Origin: Egerieenecus sp048201975 | GTDB taxonomy: Bacteria; Bacillota; Clostridia; Christensenellales; Aristaeellaceae | Length of the DNA: 58,926 bases | Reading direction: 5' to 3' | Assembly (NCBI GenBank): GCA_048201975.1 | Contig: DBFBGQ010000121.1 | Location: 1 to 58,926 of the forward strand | Part shown: in pieces, positions 53,136 to 58,926 of the stretch | Position numbering within the stretch: the first letter of the stretch is position 1 | Layout: every line of letters starts with the position of its first letter | Notes under the pieces: generated by a model | What the model was told of the DNA's origin: nothing | The model's database searches: none | Seen by the model: only the letters and a program-made list of their open reading frames with translations | Program-made: the position numbers and the translations under genes

Positions 53136-54743
53136 TTACTGGGCGATATCCCACTCGTTGACGTTGATAAAGGTGCCGAACACATTGGGCGTGGCGTTCA
53201 GCAAGCGATTGCTGGTGGCGCCCATGCTGCTGATGATGTAGGCGGAAATCATGGCTACATCCTGCTGCATGTACTGATCCACCAGCAGGTAGCGCGCGCG
53301 GATCTCCTCCACGTCGTTCAGCGCCTGGCTTTCCATCAGCGCGTTGGCGACTTCCTCGTTGACGTAGCGGGTCCAGCCATCGGCGGAGAGCAGCCAGCTC
53401 ACATCCGTGTAGGGATCCACCGGCGCGTAGGTATATTCCACGCTCATCACATCAAAGGTGCCATTGTTGGCCACATCCATCAGTGTGTTCAGGTCCACCG
53501 TCTTGATGTCGATGGTCAAGCCCAGCTCCTGGAACATGGCTGCAATGAAGCTGGCAGCCTGCACAAAGGTGGCGTCGCCGCTGTTTACGTACCACTCCAG
53601 GTGATCGCTGGCGCCGTCCGCCACGGCTTCCTGGATCAGCTGCGCGGCCTTCTCGGGGTCGTAGGGCGTCACGCCCAGGCTCTCGTCGTAGTAGGGGCTG
53701 GCGCTGCACAGGAATCCGTCCACAATTTCGCCGTTGCCGTGCACCAGCTCGTTGAGAATGGTTTCGCGGTCGATGCCGTAAAGCAGCGCCTGACGGATGC
53801 GCACGTCCGTCACACGTTCCACGTTGAAGAAAATGGACTGATTGGTGATGGGCGTTCCCATGTGCACCGTCACGTTGGACAGGGCGCGCACGCTGTCATA
53901 ATCCTCCAGGAGGATGTTGCCCATGGTCTGCTGCACCAGGTCAATCTCCCCGGACTGCAGGCCGCTGAGCAGCTGCGCGGATTCCAGCACATTGATGTTC
54001 AGGTACTTGATCTTCGCCTCGCCCATCCAGTAGTCCGGGTTGGACTCGTAATGCACGTAATGGTTCAGGTCGAAATCCTTCACGAAGTACGGGCCGCTGA
54101 TCACGTCGGCGCTGTTGAACCAATCATAGGTGAGCAGCTCCGCCTTGGGCACCTGGCCCAGGATGTGCTCCGGCAGCGTCAGCACGTACCGGCCGTAGTT
54201 GTTTTCGAAGGTATAGAGGGCGATGGGCCACTTGGTGGTGACCGTCAGGGTCTTGTCGTCGACGATCTTCACGCCGCTGATCTCGGTGGCACCACTCTCC
54301 ACCATGCCGGCGTCGTCCGTGCCCTCAATGGCATACATGGCCATGCCGGCGTTAAAGCTCTCCGGGCTGGCCAGGCACAGCAGGGTGAAGGCCACGTCCT
54401 TGGCAGTCACAGGCGTGCCGTCGGACCAGGTAGCCGCTTCTTGCAGCTTGATGGTGAAGGTCAGGTTATCCTCGGTGGTAATGGACTCAGCCAGCTGGGG
54501 CACAAACTCCAGGTCGCTGTTGAGCTCCACCAGGGGCAGGAATACCAGGGAGTTGGCGTACTTGAGCACCTCCGTGGCGCCCATGAGCAGAGGATTCAGG
54601 GAACCGATGGTGCCGGTGACGGCGATGTTCACCGTTTTGTTGTTCTCCTCCGCCGCAGCGCCGCCCGCCAGGCCCAGGGTCATGACCAGGGCCAAGCACA
54701 GCGCAAGCAGCCTGCGGGTGATGTGCCTTGAACTGTTTTTCAT
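53136..54743 (-). CDS. Peptide ABC transporter substrate-binding protein (OppA/DppA)
   Basis: The 535-residue family 5 solute-binding protein delivers peptides to the OppBCDF importer. It has a signal sequence (RRLLALCLALVMTLGLAGG) cut before AEEN. It then has the family block LQEAATWSDGTPVTAKDVAFTL and IFFNVERVTDVRIRQALLYGIDRE. There is no lipobox cysteine, unusual for a Gram-positive binding protein, so how it is kept at the cell surface is unclear. I chose ATG 54743 (AAGGAGG 9 nt upstream); it overlaps the M20 stop as ATGA. Confidence 0.94.
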   Translation of the reverse strand: MKNSSRHITRRLLALCLALVMTLGLAGGAAAEENNKTVNIAVTGTIGSLNPLLMGATEVLKYANSLVFLPLVELNSDLEFVPQLAESITTEDNLTFTIKLQEAATWSDGTPVTAKDVAFTLLCLASPESFNAGMAMYAIEGTDDAGMVESGATEISGVKIVDDKTLTVTTKWPIALYTFENNYGRYVLTLPEHILGQVPKAELLTYDWFNSADVISGPYFVKDFDLNHYVHYESNPDYWMGEAKIKYLNINVLESAQLLSGLQSGEIDLVQQTMGNILLEDYDSVRALSNVTVHMGTPITNQSIFFNVERVTDVRIRQALLYGIDRETILNELVHGNGEIVDGFLCSASPYYDESLGVTPYDPEKAAQLIQEAVADGASDHLEWYVNSGDATFVQAASFIAAMFQELGLTIDIKTVDLNTLMDVANNGTFDVMSVEYTYAPVDPYTDVSWLLSADGWTRYVNEEVANALMESQALNDVEEIRARYLLVDQYMQQDVAMISAYIISSMGATSNRLLNATPNVFGTFINVNEWDIAQ

Positions 54744-55906
54744 CCTTGCGTTCCTCCTTGTTTTTGATCGCCGTTGGCTTTCAGGCAAGCCTGCGCCAAC
54801 GCCGCAAAATAGCGCGCCGCGGGTTCAAGCGCGGCGGGATCAACGGTAAACTTCGGGTGGTGCCCCGGATAGCCGCCTCCCGTGCCCACCCGGACGAACA
54901 AACCGGGGGCTTTTTCCAGGTAGCAGCTAAAATCTTCCCCGCCCATGGTATCTTCCTGACGGTCCACGGAAAAGCCCATTGCCAGCGCGATTTTGCGCGC
55001 CAGGCCGCACAGGGCTCCGTCGTTGACCACGGCGGGCGGACCGTGGAACCATTCCACCGACGCTTGCGCGCCATAGGCTGCCGCAACCTCCGACGCCATG
55101 CGGCGCAGTCCCGCCTCCATCAGCGTCCGCGCCTGCGGGGAAAGCGTACGCACCGTGCCCTCCAGGTATGCGCGCTGGGGAATCACGTTCCAGGTGTTGC
55201 CAGCCTCCACGTGGGTAACGCTGAGCACCGCCGGCGTAAAGGGATCCAGCGTCCGGCTGACCAGGGTTTGCAGGCTCTGCACCAGCGCGGCCTGGACCAC
55301 CACGGGATCCACGCCCTTGTGAGGTTGCGCGCCGTGAGCGCCGCGGCCCGTAATCGTAATGGCGAAGCGGTCCACCGCCGCCATCACCGGCCCCTCCTTG
55401 ATACCCAGCGTGCCGCTGGAGAAGCCGGGGTAGGAATGGATGCCCAGATAAAGCGCAACATCCTCCAATAGCCCCGTGGCCAACACCTGCGGCGCGCCCC
55501 GAGCCAACTCTTCTCCCGGCTGGAAGATGACCTTCACCGTGCCAGGAAGCTCCTGCCGCGCCTCTTGCAGCAGCCATGCGGCGCCCACCATGACCGCCGT
55601 GTGGAAATCATGGCCGCAGGCATGCATGCATCCGGGAGTAACGGAAGCGTACGCAAGGCCGCTCTCCTCCTGAATGGGCAGCGCGTCGATATCGCATCGC
55701 AGGGCGATCACCGGGCCCGGATGCTCACCGGATATGCGGGCGATTAAGCCTGTTTCCAGCCCGCCGTCTTCAACGTCAATGCCGGCCTGCCGCAGCTCCT
55801 CGCGCACCCGCCGGGTGGTTTCCCGCTCCTGAAAGCTCAGCTCCGGATGGCTGTGCAGCCATTCCAGCAGCGCCCGTAGCCGCGCCGCAAGCATTGCCTG
55901 ATCCAC
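54740..55906 (-). CDS. M20-family metallopeptidase (amidohydrolase/aminoacylase type)
   Basis: The 388-residue dinuclear metal enzyme is related to N-acyl-amino-acid and hippurate hydrolases. Metal ligands are visible in MHACGHDFHTAVMVG, GEELARGA and MGGEDFSCYLE; the dimerisation domain begins near VDRFAITITGRGAHGAQPHKG. It is cytosolic and would remove acyl groups from amino acids or peptides. I chose GTG 55906 with AAAGGCGG 7 nt upstream; the usual ATG at 55894 is less well placed. It is the first gene of the transport operon, behind a long leader with a terminator. Confidence 0.92.
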   Translation of the reverse strand: MDQAMLAARLRALLEWLHSHPELSFQERETTRRVREELRQAGIDVEDGGLETGLIARISGEHPGPVIALRCDIDALPIQEESGLAYASVTPGCMHACGHDFHTAVMVGAAWLLQEARQELPGTVKVIFQPGEELARGAPQVLATGLLEDVALYLGIHSYPGFSSGTLGIKEGPVMAAVDRFAITITGRGAHGAQPHKGVDPVVVQAALVQSLQTLVSRTLDPFTPAVLSVTHVEAGNTWNVIPQRAYLEGTVRTLSPQARTLMEAGLRRMASEVAAAYGAQASVEWFHGPPAVVNDGALCGLARKIALAMGFSVDRQEDTMGGEDFSCYLEKAPGLFVRVGTGGGYPGHHPKFTVDPAALEPAARYFAALAQACLKANGDQKQGGTQG

Positions 55907-55943
55907 GCAAACGCCGCCTTTCGTTGAAGTGGAATGCGCAAAG

Positions 55944-55999
55944 AAAAACGGCACAAAGACAAATCCCTTTTTACATAAAAAGGGCGTGACTTTGCGCCG
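55944..55999 (-). terminator. Intrinsic terminator inside the leader of the peptide operon
   Basis: On the minus strand, CGGCGCAAAG (55999-55990) pairs with CTTTGTGCCG (55958-55949) with one G-T pair. An inner CCCTTTTT/AAAAAGGG stem lies inside, and five T follow at 55948-55944. It lies 38 bp before the M20 start codon, so it must be bypassed for operon expression. Confidence 0.8.
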
Positions 56000-56195
56000 T
56001 CAATCACGGTATACGCAAGCATACCGCGTGCTTCACCGATGCACAGATAGAATCTGCTTTCTTCACCGGAATGGCAGGTTGAGCGCAAGTCCTATGCGCA
56101 TACAGGTACAGAAACACGTCTTAAAAGCGGGTTCTGAAAGCTGTTTCCGCATATGGCTAGGCCCCCCTTCCAAACACTCCAGGAATACTTAGCAA
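55944..56195 (-). ncRNA. Structured leader, candidate riboswitch or attenuator of unassigned class
   Basis: Between the promoter and the terminator lie about 250 nt of untranslated leader. It contains a near-repeat of CGGTGAAG-N-A-N-GC (56056-56068 and 56026-56038, 30 nt apart). It also has a hairpin CGGTAT/ATACCG (around 56005-56026), and GACTTGCGC (56091-56083). The last can pair with GCGCAAAGTC of the terminator's 5' arm, leaving one bulged A. The alternative pairing would prevent the terminator. I see no T-box sequence, S-box, glycine, TPP, cobalamin or lysine element. Confidence 0.55.
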
Positions 56196-56200
56196 GAAGC

Positions 56201-56229
56201 ATAATAGCATTCTGCAACCGCTTTGTCAA
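56201..56229 (-). promoter_or_regulatory. Near-consensus promoter of the peptide-uptake operon
   Basis: On the minus strand, TTGACA (56224-56229), a 17-bp spacer and TATTAT (56201-56206). The start site near 56194 gives a leader of about 285 nt. Confidence 0.85.
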
Positions 56230-56299
56230 GAGATGGATTTTCCTGGCAATGTATATTCTTTGTATCCCCTGAGTCCCCACTCCTTTGGCCGTTTCCGTT

Positions 56300-57211
56300 T
56301 TATGGTTTCAACTGCGCGTCCGTACAGGCAGACTGCACATAACCGTCCAAATTTTCCATCTGTACATGATACCATTCGCCGCAGACGCCCAGCACGGTCA
56401 TGCCCGCCCCTAAATGTATAGGCTCAAACGCCTTGCCGGTGGACGCCGGTTGCACGTAGAGCGCATGGTCTGTCGTTGAAAAAACGGTGGGCGTAGCCAG
56501 CTCAACCTCATAAGCGGATAAAAATTTTGCTTGCATGTAGCCCGTCGCGAGTTCGCCAATGCGTACCCGAACCCAACCGTTTTCTGCGAGATCCAGGATT
56601 TCAACCTTCACCCCATTGTAATACTTTCCCAGAGAAGCGGCACTGGCCGAGGGTTTTGTGCGCAGGTTTAACCGGTCGGCACTGTCGGGATTGCTGACCC
56701 AAGCCACGCTTTTCGTTATGGCGTTTTCCTCCAGAAGCGAAGAGAGGGACGTATGAACAAAACCGGTACAGTCATAGCCCGGTACATAAACGTGGCACCA
56801 AGCGCCGTTGAACCCCATAATCATCATCCGGGTATATCCTGAAAGCTGTTGTGAAGTGCTGCTTGTGTCGGGCAAAGCAAACAGCAGCAATCCTTGCCAG
56901 GGACATTCTACCTCCGGCATAGCGCTCGCCTGAAGGCTCTGACTGAGATATTGGGTATCCATATATCCGCTCAAAGGGCCAACCTCCACCTTGGCCCAGC
57001 CTTTGGCATCGGTTTGAAGCACCGTCACAGATGTGCCATTGTAATACTTTCCCAGGGAAGTTGCCGACGTAGATGGCGCTACGCGCAGATGCAGCCGGTC
57101 TTCCGGGTCAGGATTTGCAACCACCAGGGTATACTCCCCCAGCGCTTCACCAACGCAGCAGCATAGCAGCCACGCAATACATAGCACATACAGCACCCTT
57201 TTCCTCTTCAT
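56300..57211 (-). CDS. Secreted protein with SH3b-type repeats
   Basis: The 303-residue exported protein has a signal peptide (VLYVLCIAWLLCCCVGEALG). Two clear bacterial SH3 domains are near-duplicates: about 32-90 (DRLHLRVAPSTSATSLGKYYNG) and about 172-232 (DRLNLRTKPSASAASLGKYYNG). Between and after them are two weaker SH3-like units. SH3b domains usually bind cell-wall peptides; no catalytic domain is present, so it may be a wall-binding or sensing protein. A G-rich run serves as ribosome site. It lies 55 bp after murC and may share its promoter. Confidence 0.82.
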   Translation of the reverse strand: MKRKRVLYVLCIAWLLCCCVGEALGEYTLVVANPDPEDRLHLRVAPSTSATSLGKYYNGTSVTVLQTDAKGWAKVEVGPLSGYMDTQYLSQSLQASAMPEVECPWQGLLLFALPDTSSTSQQLSGYTRMMIMGFNGAWCHVYVPGYDCTGFVHTSLSSLLEENAITKSVAWVSNPDSADRLNLRTKPSASAASLGKYYNGVKVEILDLAENGWVRVRIGELATGYMQAKFLSAYEVELATPTVFSTTDHALYVQPASTGKAFEPIHLGAGMTVLGVCGEWYHVQMENLDGYVQSACTDAQLKP

Positions 57212-57266
57212 AATAACCCCCCCCTACGTTGCTATCCATACAACGCGGGAGGCATGGGAATTATTG

Positions 57267-58670
57267 CTATGCGTTTTGCTTTTCTTTTTCGTGGCGGCTC
57301 ATCTGATCGTTCAGGAGGTTGATATCTCCACAGCCCATGGTGATGACCAGATCCCCCGGTTGCCAATGGCTTCGCAGATAGGCCTCCGTGTCATCGAAGG
57401 ATGGCGTCCAAACGGCGTTTATGCCATGCCTGCGCATTCCATCCACCAGCATGCCGGAATGAATATCCCCCGGGTCTTTCTCCCTGGCGGCGCAGATATC
57501 GGTCACCAGGGTAAAGTCCGCCGCCTGGGTACAGGTCAGGTATTCGTCGAAGAGCCGCTTCACCCGGCTATACGTGTGGGGCTGCATCACCGCCCACAGC
57601 CGTCCTTTGCACCGAAGCCTTGCCACGGAAAGCACGCTGCGCATCTCCGCCGGATTGTGGCCGTAATCGTGGAAAATTTCCACTCCGTCGATGGTGTCCG
57701 TCAGTTCAAACCGGCGATGCGCTCCCGCAAAGCGAGCCAGGGCCTGGGCAGCCGCTTCCGGCTCCACCCCCAGGGCCTGGGCAGCCGCCAGCGCCGCCAG
57801 GGCATGCATTACGTTAAAGGAACCCGGCACTTTCAGCTTCACATGGCAAAGAGCCTGATTCCCATGCATCAGCTGAAAGTCTCCGTGGCCTTCGCCGTCA
57901 TACCGCAAATCGGCCGGATACCAGTCGCTGTCCGCATCCATCCCAAAGGTTTCATGGGCGCAGGACAGCCGCGCCAGTTCCGCGCGCACCCGTGGATCAT
58001 CCCCATTGCCCAACGCCTTGCCATGGGGCGGCAACAGTTCCAGGAAATGACGGAAGGACGCCTGAATATCGTCGATATCCTTATAAAAATCCAGGTGGTC
58101 CTCCTCGATGTTGGTAACCACCGCCATGGTGGGATGCATATGATGGAAGCTGGCCTTGAATTCGCAGGCTTCCGCCAGAAAGGTGTCCCCCTCCCCAATG
58201 CGCGTGCTGCCGCCGATTGCGTCCAGCTGCCCGCCGATATGCACCGTGGGATCCTTGCCGCACTCCACCAGAATCTGGGACAACATAGAGGTGGTGGTGG
58301 TTTTGCCATGCGTACCGCACACGCCCACCGCCTGGGCGTAGCCTTCCATGAGCTGCCCCAGCAATTCCGCGCGCTCCATATTGGGCAGGCCCAACCGCTC
58401 CACTTCCATGCGCTCAGGGTTATCCGGCAGGATCGCGGCGGTGTACACCACCAGATCCGCGCCATGGACGTTTTCCGCCCGGTGGCCCACAACAACCTCC
58501 ACGCCCAGCTGGCGCAGCTTATCCAGGGCATATCCGTTGACGCGGTCCGAACCGGAAATACGGTAGCCTTCCTTCAGCAGCATTTCCGCCAGGCCGGACA
58601 TGCTGGAGCCGCCAATGCCAATCATATGGATGTGCTTGCCCTGAAAGTCCCGAATCTGAGGCTGCGTCAT
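57267..58670 (-). CDS. murC: UDP-N-acetylmuramate--L-alanine ligase
   Basis: MurC adds the first amino acid of the peptidoglycan stem peptide, using ATP in the cytoplasm. The 467-residue protein has the N-terminal Rossmann motif HMIGIGGSSMSGLAEML, the ATP loop GTHGKTTTT (119-127), the EACEFKASF region, NIEEDHLDFY, and DYGHNPAEM. The length matches the family. It is away from the usual dcw cluster, which is common in Clostridia. Confidence 0.96.
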   Translation of the reverse strand: MTQPQIRDFQGKHIHMIGIGGSSMSGLAEMLLKEGYRISGSDRVNGYALDKLRQLGVEVVVGHRAENVHGADLVVYTAAILPDNPERMEVERLGLPNMERAELLGQLMEGYAQAVGVCGTHGKTTTTSMLSQILVECGKDPTVHIGGQLDAIGGSTRIGEGDTFLAEACEFKASFHHMHPTMAVVTNIEEDHLDFYKDIDDIQASFRHFLELLPPHGKALGNGDDPRVRAELARLSCAHETFGMDADSDWYPADLRYDGEGHGDFQLMHGNQALCHVKLKVPGSFNVMHALAALAAAQALGVEPEAAAQALARFAGAHRRFELTDTIDGVEIFHDYGHNPAEMRSVLSVARLRCKGRLWAVMQPHTYSRVKRLFDEYLTCTQAADFTLVTDICAAREKDPGDIHSGMLVDGMRRHGINAVWTPSFDDTEAYLRSHWQPGDLVITMGCGDINLLNDQMSRHEKEKQNA

Positions 58671-58721
58671 GGCTCAACCACGCCTCTCTCTCGCTATACT
58701 TGACGATCTTTCGCCGTGCCT

Positions 58722-58751
58722 ATTATATACCATCCCGCGATAGTTTAGCAA
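58722..58751 (-). promoter_or_regulatory. Promoter of murC
   Basis: On the minus strand, TTGCTA (58746-58751), an 18-bp spacer and TATAAT (58722-58727). Confidence 0.7.
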
Positions 58752-58795
58752 TAGTCCGCGCAGCGCCGGCGATTTTCCATGAAAACAGTAAACAT

Positions 58796-58917
58796 CCACC
58801 GGCCAAGCCGGTGGCTTTTCATATGCGGGCATAGCCCTAGATTCTCGCATGCGCCCTCGCAGGCGCAAGTACGGCCTGCCAATTGCTTAGGCTTGCTCCA
58901 GTGGCCCGTAAACGGGC
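58796..58917. other. Hairpin cluster at the window edge, possible IS200/IS605-type end
   Basis: Three hairpins follow one another: CCACCGGC/GCCGGTGG with a 3-nt loop (58796-58814, then CTTTTC), GCGCC/GGCGC (58851-58866), and GCCCGT/ACGGGC (58904-58917). The first has the form of the subterminal hairpin often seen at IS200/IS605 ends and could also act as a terminator. The window ends before any transposase or TnpB gene can be seen. Confidence 0.35.
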
Positions 58918-58926
58918 TTATTCCTT

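Noticed and set aside
52017..54731. Very long plus-strand open frame (about 900 codons) opposite the peptide-transport genes
   Set aside because: It lies antisense to clear OppA and OppD genes. Its predicted protein is rich in His, Gln and Arg as expected from the reverse of GC-rich genes, and it has no motif.
55981..56040. GCGCAAAGTCACGCCC in the peptide-operon leader, resembling part of a cyclic-di-GMP-I riboswitch
   Set aside because: The other conserved half (the CACAGGGCAAACC segment and GAAA tetraloop receptor) is missing, and here the segment is an arm of the terminator.

Overview
The window looks like chromosomal DNA of a low-profile member of the Firmicutes, most likely class Clostridia, with fairly high GC. 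Evidence: strong AGGAGG-type ribosome binding sites, frequent GTG and TTG starts, a Gram-positive LexA with a CGAAC-N4-GTTTG box, Bacillus-type PurR, YerC, PcrA, SecG and TrhA, LytTR/GHKL two-component genes, and the order purR-glmU-pth-mfd typical of Firmicutes. No rRNA, tRNA, prophage or CRISPR array was seen. I cannot place it below class.

Layout. 1-740: debris of an IS3-family element inserted in a small gene. 739-9514: secreted M13 metallopeptidase, a ferredoxin-fused aldo/keto reductase, a GHKL/LytTR two-component pair, the divergent secreted protein it may control, and a predicted zinc protease. 9844-14986: MarR regulator plus a two-subunit ABC exporter (first subunit frameshifted) divergent from a LysR regulator. 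15526-19580: a nucleotidyltransferase-like/Mor-like HTH pair, two nested IS256-type ends, a decapitated GH13 amylase and a LacI regulator. 20150-33526: core block of ribokinase-like kinase, secG, yerC, pcrA, ligA, an HdeD-like membrane protein, purR, a short glmU, pth and mfd. 33572-40874 (minus): mutarotase, C39-like protein, P-loop kinase fusion, and the arginine operon argC-J-B-D behind an ARG-box promoter. 41063-45580: peptidoglycan-binding secreted protein, trhA, lexA, a small Cys-rich protein, and a tyrosine recombinase. 45697-55906 (minus): one long operon encoding an M20 amidohydrolase, a complete Opp/Dpp importer, a C39-like peptidase, a GH29 fucosidase, then proC and rnhA. 56300-58670: SH3b secreted protein and murC. 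The right edge carries hairpins that may be an insertion-sequence end.

How it fits together. The most interesting unit is the minus-strand operon starting at 55906. It has a near-consensus promoter (56201-56229), an untranslated leader of about 285 nt, and an intrinsic terminator just before the first gene, whose 5' arm can alternatively pair with an upstream leader segment. That is the architecture of a riboswitch or attenuator, and I could not assign it to a class I know. Its genes suggest import and intracellular breakdown of peptides or fucosylated glycopeptides. A second regulatory find is a precise 21-bp tandem repeat between the LytTR regulator and a divergent secreted-protein gene. 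A third is a 40-bp perfect-armed dyad just upstream of the tyrosine recombinase. All function calls are from reading sequence motifs by eye; no database search was possible.
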